64,000 nucleotides of DNA, taken from positions 310,001 through 374,000 of the forward strand of contig JAACJP010000009.1 in assembly GCA_013368375.1 (NCBI GenBank), read 5' to 3'. Origin of the DNA: Tricholomella constricta. Taxonomy: Eukaryota > Basidiomycota > Agaricomycetes > Agaricales > Lyophyllaceae. Numbering within the stretch: the stretch's first letter is position 1; each line of letters starts with the position of its first letter. The notes below the pieces were generated by a model. The model saw only the letters and a program-made list of their open reading frames with translations, did not search any database and was not told where the DNA came from. This document shows positions 12,887 through 24,600 of the stretch, one piece after another. The position numbers and the translations under genes were made by a program.

Positions 12887-13767
12887 CGGTATGTTGGACA
12901 GTTAACGCTCCTTATGAAAGGGCCTCGCGTATGCCGACACAGTCAAGACACAGTGGAGAGCATCATTTCGCAAGAATTGGAGCTCCCATGGAGCTTAAAC
13001 TTGACATGAGCGATTGGTTCTGACCCTGTGGAGGAATGTCAAGCTTGAAGACGCCTGCTATTAGAGAGTGGCCTATAGCCTATAGGAGTCGAAAATGGAA
13101 ATTTCATGGAGTCGGACGGGCGATAAGCGAGCACCTGACTGGCATCAGTGCTCGATCATGGGATGGCAAGTAAAGTCTTTCATGAACCACCATGAACCTT
13201 GTTGATCTTGGACTTTTTCAATTCATTTCACCCGTTTCGTCAGTCGCACCCTGAGTTGACCGATGACTGATAGAGCTCAGAGCTCAGAGACTCAGAGACT
13301 CGAAGAGTCAGACCTCACAGGAGCGCAATCCAAATGTGTACTTGCTCGTCCATGGGATGCTGGTCTGAAGTGGACCAGAATATCGTTAGTGAGTGCCTTC
13401 TTTCCTTTGCTCTCTGGCAGACTTAGATTGACACGCGGAACAGCAAAGACGGAAGCCAAGCAATTGATCATCAGTCCATTCGGCACTTGGGTGCAAGCTG
13501 CTGGCGTCTCAGAAATCGTGTCGATGTGTGGTCTTTCTCTTCAAGGGCCTTCAGCATCCCGTTCTAGTTCCATTTTACAAGCAATGGGGCTTGAGCGGCT
13601 CGCTATGCCTTCCACGAGCCTCGAATGCCGGGGCTTTCAACAGCTGCTGACGATTCTGGCCTCGGGGCATCCTTTTCGGGTCCGTCAATTAATTTAGTAT
13701 TCTCTAGAAAGCTTCCCCAAAGTGGATCAGAAAGGCTTCTCGCTTCGACAGCCACCAGGTGTCTGAC
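12887..13767. other. intergenic, nothing convincing
   Basis: The frame 13,263-13,697 (+, 144 codons) has no recognisable feature. The region ends with the promoter of the small gene at 13,851. Confidence 0.4.
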
Positions 13768-13775
13768 TATTTATA
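13768..13775 (+). promoter_or_regulatory. TATA-box candidate
   Basis: TATTTATA about 75 bp before the ATG at 13,851, followed by a CT-rich leader, as in many fungal promoters. It supports the small gene downstream as real. Confidence 0.4.
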
Positions 13776-13850
13776 CCCCGTACACTCCTGAGCTCACCTC
13801 GTCCAGTCGCCCGCCCATTCACGACCTCAAGGGTTACTCGTGCTGTCGAC

Positions 13851-14182
13851 ATGTCTCCCATCTCCGCTCGAATCAAAGCCATGTTTGACGGTTTTCCCAA
13901 GCGCAAACAACCCACACCTGTCCTTACTTCTCCTTTGTCTTCGCCCATCGACGAAGCCCCACCCTCCCCAGTCACGAGCACACGCACAAATACCAGCACC
14001 AGCAGCGAGACCATGTATTCTAACGCGTCACCTTGGCGTCGAAGCCACGATCGCGCTACGAACCGCCAGCCGACCATGCCCTCGAGTTTTGTTCTCAAAA
14101 TTCCCATTGCACCAGGAGTATGTTTAATGGTGCCCGGTTCATCCAATGCTTAGCTCATGAATACCTGCAGTATTGCTTCTAG
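13851..14182 (+). CDS. small unknown protein, 90-100 residues
   Basis: The open frame from ATG 13,851 runs to 14,153 (100 residues). If the intron 14,118-14,170 (GTATGT...CTGCAG) is used it ends at 14,182 with 92 residues. The product begins MSPISARIKAMFDGFPKRK and then becomes Ser/Thr/Pro-rich; no signal peptide, membrane segment or known domain is visible. A TATA box at 13,768 and the splice-like signals are the only support. Alternative acceptors would add a short second exon, so the C-terminus is uncertain. Confidence 0.4.
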
Positions 14183-14644
14183 ATGATATGTATATCTCGC
14201 CTCGCCCACTGCATGTTTCCCATCAGTATGCTTCTCCACCTTTCATGAAGTGTTTTCTTGATACGCCAAATTTAGCTAGCCGCATGTTGACTTTCTCGAT
14301 GCCTCTGGCCCTCGCATGAGCCACGCCCCTTGACTCCACGACTTCTTCCCTGCCTGTACATTGACATAACAGATCATCGGTGCCTCAGAGATTCATACAG
14401 CACACCGCGCAAGCCACGTTTCTGGCCTCCCCTTTCCCTTGTATCGTGTAACAAAGCATAGCTGATAACCATCAGATAGATACTGTACTCCGCCGCATTC
14501 GTACCACGCTTCTCGTCTTTGATACTACCAACACACGCCCCTATAGTGTCCCAAGCCACTGCCTGTCGTCGAAATGATAATTCATGATCAAGTCTTTCGG
14601 GATCTAAGAAACAATTCCGTAATACGTATGCGCGAATTTTGGCC

Positions 14645-16020
14645 TCCTCGCTGGCTACACGCCAGCCCCTCAGTTTACTTTCAAAAGCGGATGGCCACCA
14701 TGGATGGAGACCCCAAATTTGCGGATACAATAGCGATATCATTGTCGTTCAATCATCGACCTCGGTTGCGTCACACTGGGTGCCTCGATGCACGAAGTTC
14801 AAAAGCCATCTCCCCAGGAAGGTTACACACCTTGCTCTCAAACAAAACCCCTCCCAACTCCTGCAGTAACATACACATGGCTCGTCACCTCGATGGCCCC
14901 GAACTCCATCCCGGTCACTTTACCGTGTCCGATCTCCAAACGTCGGAGGCGATTTGTACTCATTCTTTCCCTCCCACATCTTCTCTCGTTCTTACCATCA
15001 CCGAGCGCCAAGATCTTACTCACCCCGTGCATCAGCGCGTCGAACATGTACTCATTCCTTGCGAAGGGACACAACAGCGAAGGAAAATGACGCACAGATG
15101 AGGCGGAACCGCATACACCGCGAGACAGGACCTGCCTTATACGCAGTTTTTCGATACGCTCCCCCAGATTGCCCTCCCTAGGCTTCCCCAGCACGCGCTT
15201 CGCTGAAAACTCGCAGATCAACTGTACCTCCGAATACCCATCCCACAGGCCGAGTATATTCTCATGGTTTAGCGCCTGGATCTCATGAAGGGTGCTAGAC
15301 ACTCCTGTGGCGTCAGTCCTGTGTTCTCTACATTCCGCAAATACTACAAGAACCACCGCAACACTGAGCTCCAGGAGCGCCCGAACATGCGTGCACATTG
15401 AATGGGGATGAACCCGGCAGAGTCAATCTTAGGGATGGCTGCCGTCGTCTGCACTGAAATCGAAACTCTCGACTGCTCTGCGGTGTCAGCGGCGATGGGA
15501 CGCGCGCGGGATGGGGTCGTGAAGAAGAGAAGGTCGCGTGCTTGCATCTTATACCGGGTGTGACATGTCCATGCGCTTCTCTTATTGCGTTTGGATTAGA
15601 AGGGCGCGACGTCAGCTGCACGAGGTCCAGAACAAGTTCATGTCCTGCCAAATCAGGAGTTCTGGGCGCAGCAAAAGGTTGATCCCGTGGAATGATAATA
15701 ATATTAAATTCAGCCGACGCAGCTCAGGTATGGATGGATGGGCAGCTGGGGTATCAGTATACCTGGCCACGATGATCAATTTGATTGGTATCGCGAATGA
15801 AATGGTAAAACCAAGTTTGCAAAATCACTCCTATCCGTTGAGCGAATTCAAATACTTGAAACCATGGCATGAACCACAATCATCATCTATCATCTATCTA
15901 TCACAGGTTACAGAACGGAAGAACGACTGACAGTGTTTACCATCCATCAGACGACTCCAGTTACGCTGTGGTTTCCACTAATTCCACTGTAAGAGGCAGC
16001 TGTGGCTGCCGAGACGAGCC
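14645..16020. repeat. segmental duplication, copy 1 (uninterrupted)
   Basis: This stretch is matched piece by piece and in the same order at 20,931-21,250, 26,080-26,925 and 51,375-51,880. Shared landmarks include GGATGGCCACCATG (14,690), GGCGATTTGTACTCATTCTT (14,950) and GTGTGACATGTCCATGCG (15,559). Its right end runs through the last exon of the P450 gene. Minus-strand frames (15,651-14,838) are coding-like and partly conserved between copies (GLWD, AKRVLGK), but both copies are broken and I do not recognise the family. At ~15,552 this copy has a single TA where copy 2 holds a 24-kb transposon. Confidence 0.75.
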
Positions 16021-18511
16021 CTTCAGTGTCGGTGTCACGATGCCAGTCATCTCCCACACGATTTCTTTGTTGGAAGGCGAAAGCCGGAATTGCGAAACGA
16101 GAACCGACAAAACCACCTCTAGCATGCAAAAGGTCAAAAAAGAAGCATGGAGGTAGAGGGGTATAAAACCACATCACATACTCATTTCTAGCTGGGAGAA
16201 TTTGAATCCAATGCAGGCTCGTCCACCACCTATGAAGGTCATACTGTGGATATGTGATTAGCCCAACATTCATATAACCCGGATTGAGTGTACGGACAGG
16301 TGAGAGTAGACTCCTGGTATGCGGGCGTCATGCAAAGCCTTGGGAAGCGGCGAAAGCCAACGCTCAGGTTTCCACTCTGACGCGTCTGGGCCCCACAGAG
16401 TAGGATCCCGGTTCACGTTCAAGATGGAAATTAAGACCTGGGTGTTCTTCGGCACCATAATGGAGTGCATCTCACGCCCATCGCGACCTTTGATGGGGAC
16501 AGATAGAGGCAGAACAGCATCTTGCCGAGCTCTGAATGTGACATGCTAGGTTGAAAGTCGTTGGGATTATGGGGATAGCCACTTACTCTCGCACCGCCGT
16601 GTGGACGGGGGGATATCTGTAGGAGTTAAGTAGAGAGGGGGAAGATGGACACGAGAAAGACTTACAGGCGCAGTGTCTCTCGGCATACTGCATCCATGAA
16701 AGGAAGCGAGACCAACTCGTCGTAGGTAAGTTCTCCGTGACCCTTATGAGCTTCTGTGATCTCATCGCGGAGCCTATCTTGTACGTCAGGATAAATTGAT
16801 AGAAGATGCAGAATGCGCGAAAGAGCATTGGAGGTCGTGTCGGTACCGGCGAAGGCGAAAGTCCTGCGTGGTTATTCATATGATAAAAGCTACGTTAGAC
16901 CTGTGACATAACTTACGACATCTAGAACCATTGTCATTTTAGGACGATGTCAGATGAAGCGTGTAGCATACATACCTGTCCTAAAACCTCTTCGTCAGGT
17001 AACCGGTCATCTTCTGCGGCCGCCATGTTGGCCTTCACTGGCGAAAAGGTCATTTTAACATATCTGAAAAACACACCGACCCTTACTGAGGATGCTCATG
17101 ATATCATTCGCTTGGCCAATTTGTTTCTTCAGTGCCTCATCGCCTTCTGCCAAAGCCCTTTTCTTTTCCTCGAAAATGTGGGTCACGGTTTGGTCCATGT
17201 GATTGATAATTTCTCGCAGTCGCCGATAATCCTTCCAAGCCATCATGTCCACGACGAACCTCTGAAACCGCGGTGAACCAATCTTGATGAGTATGGGCAA
17301 CAGGTACTCGCGCTCGAATGTCATGGGGTACGTGACGGGTCTGCGGAAAGAGGTGTAAGTTAGTATCCGTGTCACAAAGAAATAATCCATTGATAGTGAC
17401 ACAAATTCTCGGATCGATTTGCTATACGGGTGCTGCTCTGCACCTTCCACTAATGGGTCGAAGGAGTAGCCGAGGCCGCTCTGGCCAATCATCTCCAGAG
17501 CGGCTCGGCTCATCCAATGCAACATATCAATCTGTTGAGCGATCAGGACCAGTGCTCAGAGGCGTTTCAAGACTTACTTCGCGAGCGCCACTAGCTACCT
17601 TGAGCTTGATTACTTGCACAAGCTAATGAATGACCCGGTAAACATCGGTATATTCAAGTGACCAAACAAGACGAACCTTTTGTGCCACGTCGTTGAACAT
17701 GGGCACTTCAGAATCAAAGAATAAGTTTGACACATGGATAAGAACAAGAGCTGCTTACACATGTGCCGCATGTGAGCATTCGAAAAAACAGGATTCATCA
17801 TTTTCCGTTGTTTACGATGGCGTTCACCTTTGTTCAAGTAAGATGAGGCGAAAATGTAGCTGCTTGTTACGGACCATGTGTGGCAAAGAGACCATCTCCA
17901 AAAGCAAGCTTGTTTGACCTAGGTGTTGGGTGAGTCACGCATGAACATCCGGCAGGAGATCTCGCGTACGCAAAAAAACTTTCCGTCTCTTCGAAAATGT
18001 GCTGGTCCTGGAATACACATATAAGTAATAGTCTGCCTTCAAGATATAGTAATGCCCCAACCTTTACAATAATATGGTGAATTGCCTTGGGATCGAATAT
18101 GTACAGCTGCTGCGACTGTGGTCCACATTAGCGACGTGTATCCGATTACATGCCAGGGGTGCCAGCGAGCCTCACTTCGAAAAGCCCAAAGATTCGGACA
18201 ACTTTCCCAACTATCGAACACTGGTGTTAATGATGTCGCGAGATCGAATCAAATTCCATACATTGTGTAGCAAGGTGGTCATGGAAGTCCCATCCGTTAA
18301 TGTCAAACAATTGTCCCAGGTTTCCTATATATCATAAAGCAGTCAGCGTGCTCGTGGCTTGAAAATGCTATTGCGTACCCTTGATGAACGAGGTGGATTT
18401 GGGACCAGGGACATTATTCACGTCGGTTTTGCTGCGTAAACATCGCAAAGATCGCCACAACAGCCAAGAGACGACATAGAGAAGCACGCCTTGCGCGACG
18501 AGGGACAACAT
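15961..18511 (-). CDS. cytochrome P450 monooxygenase, ~18 exons
   Basis: ER-anchored heme monooxygenase; substrate unknown. The N-terminus from ATG 18,511 has a membrane anchor (LLYVVSWLLWRSL) and a Pro-containing hinge (VPGPKSTSF). Motifs in order: C-helix region (ERHRKQRK), I-helix FAFAGTDTTS (~16,835-16,866), ExxR as ETLR (16,668-16,679), PERW (~16,350) and heme loop FIGGGRACIG (16,204-16,236) with the Cys ligand. The stop is at 15,963-15,961. I traced 17 introns of 50-75 nt; 16 junctions are in phase, including a five-base exon at 16,917-16,921. The junction of exons 2 and 3 (~18,200-18,245) is one base out of phase as I read it. That means a frameshift, a non-canonical splice site or my error. 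Otherwise the gene looks full length (~530 residues). Confidence 0.85.
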
Positions 18512-20040
18512 TATAGAAACACTGATTCAATTCGTCTGCTGTCCGAGGTCTTATAGTCTGGCATGAGCGGCTGGTAATCTTCCCGAAGCAGTGCACACAA
18601 GCCAAATGCGCTCCTGGTACTATCGCACCGGGGCGATGACAAACACTTCTGTACGTTAGAACCAGCCTACATGTTCTTCTCGACCATTAAGTCCACTCCA
18701 AATCCTCAACATTAGCTTTGTCGAGTCATCGGTACAGGCCCGGGGTTCATCGTTTTGACAAAAGGGAGGTCATCGGCCCCGATGTTTCGAGATGGGACTC
18801 CCAGTAGGATGTTCATCTTCCGCTTTAGTGATGGGCATTGTGGAATGCTGTATGAAACGAAGCGTAGAATGACTCCAATGACGCCGGAAGTTTATTTATA
18901 TTACACGACGCGGCGTCTCGGGCGGAGTGAGCTTGGACTTGACACAATCTGCATTCTGTAACACAGAAAAAAAAGAATGGTAAAGTCAGTAGTATGCCCT
19001 GGACGCGCATCGAATGAGTCCGAGTCCTCCCCATTCAGCAAATCTATTGGTTTGCTCCCAAATTGCAACAGCCTGGACTTAGGCTCCGCGGTCAGAACGG
19101 TAAGCTGGATGGATGGATGACACGCAGCGGTCCCGGAAAAATAAAGCGGCCTTCGCTGCAGTCATGAACTTGAGCGTACAACACCAAATGATCATGATGA
19201 TCCTACAAATCCCTGGACAAATTCCACTCATTCCTCCTTCGGCTACATCATCTAAACTGGATTGCACTATACATCGCGAGAATCGAACCGAGGAGGAACA
19301 CAATACGACGATGGATTACTGAAGTCTGTGTAGGAGGCTGCGATACGCCGGAGGCGCAGTTTCGTTGTGGTTATTGCATCGGATGGCAATGATTCATGCA
19401 TGGATTACCATTTGATACTGCACACAGTCCCTCGGGAACCCTCCCCTGCTCTCACACCAGCTTGCTGGTAGTGACTAGCCGGGAGCTCTTACCGCAGGCA
19501 GTGCTACCTGACCAGAACATCATATGATCCACCCGCCGCCGAGCATTTACTATAACCAACCTCCCAACCCCACAGGCCCTGCGTAGCGAACCAGTTCCAT
19601 ACTCAATTGACCGAGGGACCCGCACGCGCCCTTGACCCCCGACCAACGATGTGAAGCGTCCCTGTCGGACTGGGACCGTAAAGCACACACTGACACACTA
19701 TCGCGCTACGAGATGAACATTGAGCAATAAACCATTTTTCTTTGCAAAACTGAGCTTGCTGTATGACCATTTAGTGTCCCCTGCCCCCGCTTGGCCCCCG
19801 CCATACTGCCCCCTCCCCCTGGGAAAACTGTCACCTTTGACAGGGCCGTCAGCCACCCGCATTCTCGGCAGCTTGACAACTATACAGTTGCTTGTGCCCC
19901 TTTACACGGAAACTGGAGTAATGCCCATACGCCCCAGACGGCTCCTACTCGCACTGCGCTTCCTGAGGTATCTCGTCAGCCTTCACGCCGATAGGTACAC
20001 CCACATTGCATTGCGCTGGAATTAGCGTCTAGGAACAAAA
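18512..20040. other. intergenic, no gene supported
   Basis: Upstream region of the P450 gene and spacer to the LINE remnant. Short frames only (19,688-19,452 -, 19,720-20,025 +), none with recognisable features. A CATGATGATC-like stretch at ~19,190 is unremarkable. Confidence 0.4.
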
Positions 20041-20043
20041 ATC

Positions 20044-20925
20044 ATGGGCGGGCGACCTCAAAAAGGCGTTACTGAAACTGCCGTACTGAACAGATCCCAT
20101 CGAACTTGAAACCGCCACGGTGCTATCCGTCACGGAATACATCGAGAAGGTCAAGAACGAAGTTTCAGTGTGGTTACAGAATGAGATAGACACTTTGAGC
20201 AAGCTCTACCTACCTATTACATGATCGGAAAGAACCACAAAAGGATAAGGCGCCCACCCAAATCACACTTCACCTTCGACACTACCTAATACTGGTGAAA
20301 ACGAGAGCACATCGTGAGGCTATAATCTTGCTATAATCTCAATCATGCTCTCGACTCACATATTAGCCGTGAAGAAGCTCCGTTGGGTGGAACATGGATA
20401 CTCGAGAATAAGTCGAGCAGAGCGACTCTGTAGGTTATGCCACACAGAAGTGGAGACGCCGGAGCATGCACTATTGGACTGTATGGCCAATACGGAATTA
20501 CCCTCCGTCACACCTTCCTTATCAAACTTCTGTCCGACCTGCCGCACCTACAGAATGCTATAGAGCAAATGGGAAGTACAGAACTTCTCAAACGGCTCAT
20601 CGCTCAAAGACCAACAATCTCGCTAGTCGCCAAATTCGCCTATCAGGTCCTCAAACTGTTCTGCAATATCCCGATCTATCGGAAACCGCCAAGCCTGTCT
20701 AGCAGCCGACGGGCCAAATCGTCCGAATCCACATTCTTGTTTCTTTGTATTTTTCTAGGTTCTACCGCAGACAGGGTGACTGGATGTGAGCTCGGCCTAG
20801 GGGATACAAGGAGACCCAGGGACGATGACGTATATAGGCTGCGTACGTCGGGACAATTCCTGGAAACCGGCGTTCCTGAGCGGGACCGTGCCGTGTAGTA
20901 TTACCTTACCTTACCTTACCTCCTT
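20044..20925 (+). mobile_element. truncated non-LTR retrotransposon (LINE) 3' end
   Basis: Coding-like sequence with in-frame stops. Around 20,345-20,563 it reads LRWVEHGYSRISRAERLC, then C-x2-C and EHALLDC, the zinc-binding tail found after the reverse transcriptase in fungal LINEs. This is followed in another frame by ELLKRLIAQRPTISLVAKF and a PIY end typical of the same tail. Upstream, 20,044-20,215 is coding-like around a stop. The unit ends in (TTACC)n at ~20,900-20,920, a simple-repeat tail as LINEs often have. Everything 5' (RT, endonuclease) is missing, so it is a 5'-truncated dead copy lying directly before copy 2 of the segmental duplication. Confidence 0.7.
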
Positions 20926-20930
20926 CCCCG

Positions 20931-21250
20931 CCTTCTCCTGCTGGCTACTGAGCGCCGGCCCCTCAGTCTAGTTTCAAAACGGATGGCCACCATGGGTGGA
21001 GACCCCAAGTATGCCGAGCAGCGTCATGATCAGCGTCAGAGATAGAGCCAGACACCCAACGCGAATCCACCACCTTTTGGTTATTCTTGTGTAAGTGGTA
21101 AATACAATACCGATACTGTTGTCGTCAATCATTGACCTCGGCCGCGTCACACTGGGCGCCTTGATGCACGAATGTCAGAAGCCTCTATGGCCATCTCCCT
21201 AGCAAGGAAAGTACCACACTTTTTTCTTCAGAAAAATCCCTCCGAGGGAT
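20931..21250. repeat. segmental duplication, copy 2, left piece
   Basis: Aligns by eye with 14,645-14,860. Both share CCCCTCAGT, GGATGGCCACCATGG, GACCTCGG.TGCGTCACACTGGG (in part), GATGCACGAA and CCATCTCCC. Copy 2 keeps about 85 bp (21,010-21,095) that copy 1 lacks. Homology stops at ~21,250, where the repeat-rich insertion begins. Confidence 0.7.
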
Positions 21251-21429
21251 TAACGGAAGTGATCCGTAACACACAGCCAAGATCTGGAGCTGTGGTAGAT
21301 GGCCGGCTTGTACGTACCAGTCTGTAGCTTTGGTAGTTGTCTGTAGCTTTCACTAGTGGTATATAAATCTCAGGAGCTCACACCTGCTATATGTATTGCT
21401 CTCAATTGATATGCTCTTCAAACAGATGG

Positions 21430-21712
21430 TACTCAACCATGCCCACAATTCCCGCTACTTTAGTAGTGGGTCTTGGCAAAAAACCCCGCTTTTGCAACGT
21501 TTGCGTTCGCCGTGCAGTTGGTTACATCATATCGTGTTTTTTCGTCATAAATGGCGTCCTCGTGGCGTCATTCGTTCTTTAAATTGCGTCGTCCTGGCGT
21601 CATTCGTTCTTTCAAGTTCTATCTCACTTTTCTTAACTCGGCTCCGCCCGTTTCGTTTTGCTTTTGTGTCTGTCTTTTTCCTGTTCTTTGTTGTTTCTGT
21701 TTGGCATAAACT
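21430..21712. repeat. dispersed repeat, copy 1 (module C)
   Basis: Starts with CCCGCTACTTTAGTAGTGGG, then CTTGGCAAAAAACCCCGC, GTTTGCGTTCGCC and ends in a CTTTTGTGTCTGTCTTTTTC-like tract. The same block recurs at 22,300-22,465 and 23,800-24,015. Translations of it are shadows, not genes. Confidence 0.8.
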
Positions 21713-21823
21713 TTGAGAAGTGAAGTATATTTCCTATCAAATACAATCCCCATTAACAATACTTGCAGGGCTTGTGGTGTTGTTCATATCTACTGGTGAG
21801 GAAAATACGACCGTCATTCTACA

Positions 21824-22015
21824 ATGCAGAGCATGGGTACCCCTACCGCAACAAGGTTCGGCACTTCCGTTCAATTGACTGCCCGCGGAACAGCTGCAGT
21901 AGACTGCTACTGGAGCCGTGGTGCGGATCGTTCGGATGTGACAACTCCCGGAGATCGTTTCAAGGCGGGTATTACAGCCGTAAAGAAAAGGAAGAATGCA
22001 CAGAAAGCAAAATGA
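21824..22015 (+). CDS. 63-codon frame, unknown
   Basis: Starts MQSMGTPTATRFGTSVQLT and is Lys-rich at the C-terminus. It lies between two repeat modules. No homologue or domain is recognised; it may be chance. Confidence 0.2.
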   Translation: MQSMGTPTATRFGTSVQLTARGTAAVDCYWSRGADRSDVTTPGDRFKAGITAVKKRKNAQKAK

Positions 22016-22091
22016 TTTGTATATGACAACCGTGTACTTCTAACAACAATTTTAACATATCTGCGACTGCCATTCACAGCCATCATACTTG

Positions 22092-22465
22092 CAGACACCG
22101 AAAGGTACATCAGAAATCACTCAAGCTCAAGAGCAACATACAGCTTCACGCAGCGGTCGAGGGTGAGAACACGTCGGCATCCGTGCGCGATGAAGACACT
22201 GTTCTAACAACAATTTTTTTTTTGGAGTGTACCCTTATTGCATCGCTTGTCAAAGTAGCGGGCTTTGCGGTTGTCAGAGCGCCCTTCCGGTGTTATGAGT
22301 CTTGGCAAAAAACCCCGCTTTTGCAACGTTTGCGTTCGCCGCGCAGTTCATTACATCATATCGCGTTTTTTCATCATAAATGGCGTCGTCGTGGCGTCAT
22401 TCGTTCTTTCGAGTTCTATCTCACTTTTCTTGTCTTGGCTCTGCCCGTTTCGTTTTGCTTTGGTT
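22092..22465. repeat. dispersed repeat, copy 2 (modules A-B-C)
   Basis: Module A (CAGACACCGAAAGGTACATC..., 22,092-22,205) recurs at 24,330-24,440. Module B (GGAGTGTACCCTTATTGCATC..., 22,205-22,300) recurs at 23,700-23,795 and 24,440-24,540. Module C (22,300-22,465) recurs as above. Here the 20-bp palindromic block before module C is absent. Confidence 0.8.
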
Positions 22466-22485
22466 GAAGTAATGATTGCGCCGAA

Positions 22486-22803
22486 TTGATCCCTTCTCTC
22501 ATTCGTTCGCGGTTTACGATGACACATCATGATGTTTTGAATCCTAATACGTTGACACAGAAATACCTGCAACACTTGTATGATGTACAGCAGGTGCGTT
22601 CTATACAACCGGATTTCCTTCCTCGATTCAATTCAATATTTTTTAGCAACACCGCCTGTAGTTTTCAACACTTTATTTGGATGCTCGATGCCAAGCAGAT
22701 GGAGGTGCCGGTAGATCAAGGGATCAAGAATGACTTTGAACAATTGCGACAAATGACCGCAGTGCCTTCCACCATACCACGAGCGGATGCATTCGAGGCA
22801 TAA
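22486..22803 (+). CDS. 105-codon frame, unknown
   Basis: Follows repeat copy 2. The product contains NPNTLTQKYLQHLYDVQQV and a DFEQLRQM segment, compositionally protein-like (balanced, few low-complexity runs). No start context or splice partner decides it. It could be an exon fragment captured by the insertion. Confidence 0.25.
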   Translation: MIPSLIRSRFTMTHHDVLNPNTLTQKYLQHLYDVQQVRSIQPDFLPRFNSIFFSNTACSFQHFIWMLDAKQMEVPVDQGIKNDFEQLRQMTAVPSTIPRADAFEA

Positions 22804-23382
22804 GGCTAAGGTCACTGAAATTCATACACGCCCGCACGCTCATCGTGTCATATAGTCACAACTTTTTGCACATCAAAATAAACCGTTAACATTTTTCTAG
22901 TAGTCTACCATACATAATCTTATTTCCCTCCCTGTGCAGAGCCTTCCATGTTGGTGAACGGCGCTCGAGCTCCTATACTCTCCGTTGTCATGCTCAGGAC
23001 CGCGAGAACACCTCGACAAAGTAAATGCCACGTATTCGGCAGAAGAACATCTTTCGCGACATAGGAAAAATTTGGTGTACTGAGCATTCAAACAATTGCT
23101 CTGCAGATAGCATGAAGTGTGACGGTACTTGCAGACTGCTGGAGTCTGAACTGGTCTCTGTTTGTGGTCAACATACCGGGCCCTGCAGCGGAGCGCGCTA
23201 ACACTGCGGAGAACAACATCGTCGACCTGACATACAAGCACTACTTCATCAAGAACTTTTGTCGCAAGACAATCATTAAATAGAACTTCATTCCTATCTT
23301 GGGCCCACCAATGTGCCTGCATTGCTCACCCCATGCAATGTCTAGAATGTTGATTTATTTGTCTGGCAACAGACCAATTACA

Positions 23383-23670
23383 ATGCACACATTGTCTGTG
23401 CCTTCATCTGACGATGAAAGTGATGTGGAAGAAGGAGAGATAACAGAGGCAATCAACAACTCAAGCGATACGAAGACTGCAAAGCGTCCTGCAGAGTGCA
23501 TTTCAAAGGTAAGCTGCTTACTCGATAGGAAAAACGGCTACTGTTCTAAATACTATCAGAGCAAGTGTCGCCGTCAACACCGCAAGGATCTTGATGAAAG
23601 CCTTCAAGCAGCTCAAATTGAATGGGAGCAAGAGAAGATTAGATATGCAGAAGATGTATGTTCATCTTAA
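23383..23670 (+). CDS. short acidic/coiled-coil frame with an in-frame intron
   Basis: The frame reads an acidic stretch (SSDDESDVEEGEITE), then a KRPAE segment, then a candidate 51-nt intron (GTAAGC...CTATCAG, ~23,510-23,560), then SKCRRQHRKDLDE and a charged helix (QIEWEQEKIRYAED). Both sides of the intron are in phase. No family is recognised; it looks like a fragment of a larger gene inside the insertion. Confidence 0.3.
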   Translation: MHTLSVPSSDDESDVEEGEITEAINNSSDTKTAKRPAECISKVSCLLDRKNGYCSKYYQSKCRRQHRKDLDESLQAAQIEWEQEKIRYAEDVCSS

Positions 23671-23699
23671 TAAATCTAACAGTTTCAAAAACCCACTGT

Positions 23700-24015
23700 T
23701 TTAACAACAATTTTTTTTTGGAGTATACCCTTATTGCATCACTTGTCAAAGTAGCGGGCTTTGCGGTCGTCAGAGCGCCCTTCCAATGTTATTCCCGCTA
23801 CTTTAGTAGTGGGTCTTGGCAAAAAACCCCGCTTTTGCAACGTTTGCGTTCGCCGTGCAGTTGGTTACATCATATCGCATTTTTTCGTCATAAATTGCGT
23901 CCTCGTGGCGTCATTCGTTCTTTCGAGTTCTATCTCACTTTTCTTGTCTCGGCTCTGCCCGTTTCGTTTTGCTTTTGGGTCTGTCTTTTTCCCGTTCTTT
24001 GTTGTTTCTGACAAC
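23700..24015. repeat. dispersed repeat, copy 3 (modules B-C)
   Basis: Module B 23,700-23,795, then the palindromic block CCCGCTACTTTAGTAGTGGG (23,798-23,817), then module C. Identical in order to copy 2 apart from the palindrome. Confidence 0.8.
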
Positions 24016-24329
24016 CTTCTTTCCGCTATTTTTTGCCAGCATGCTTTCGTGCTTTATACATGCCTTTCTCGTTTTCGGTCGATGGAGTGTCTTTTCCGGC
24101 TTCCTTTGATGACACGCGTATTACCACTATTGTTCCTTTTTTCCCCGCTGTGGATCAACGACTTCCAATTCTTCTGTCGCTCTTACTTCCTTGAGCGGCG
24201 GTGTCAGTTTTACCTGTGTCTTGGCAGTTCAACGTGTGTGCATTGATAGGTTGATCCTTGGCCTTGACTGGAGCCCCACTCGCCTCGTGGTCATACATCT
24301 GATTCACATCTCCTAACATTTGTACTCGC

Positions 24330-24540
24330 AGACACCGAAAGGTACATCAGAAAATCACTCAAGCTCAAGAGCAACATACAGCTTCACGCAGCAGTCGAGG
24401 GTGAGAACGCGTTGGCATCCGTGCGCAATGAAGACACTGTTTCACAACAATTATTTTTTTGGAGTGTACCCTTATTGCATCACTTGTCAAAGTAGCGGGC
24501 TTTGCGGTTGTCAGAGCGCCCTTCCGGGGTTATTGAGCTT
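24330..24540. repeat. dispersed repeat, copy 4 (modules A-B)
   Basis: Modules A and B only. After GCGCCCTTCCGG the sequence diverges into the region that leads to the tRNA-like head on the opposite strand. Confidence 0.75.
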
Positions 24541-24600
24541 GCTGTGTAGTGCGCGCCTCAATTATGTCCGTGCTGGCGAAAATTAATTCAACTGGAAAGA

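Noticed and set aside
21396..24246. Several 60-160 codon frames in modules A-C
   Set aside because: The same DNA modules produce them in different frames in each copy, so they are repeat shadows.
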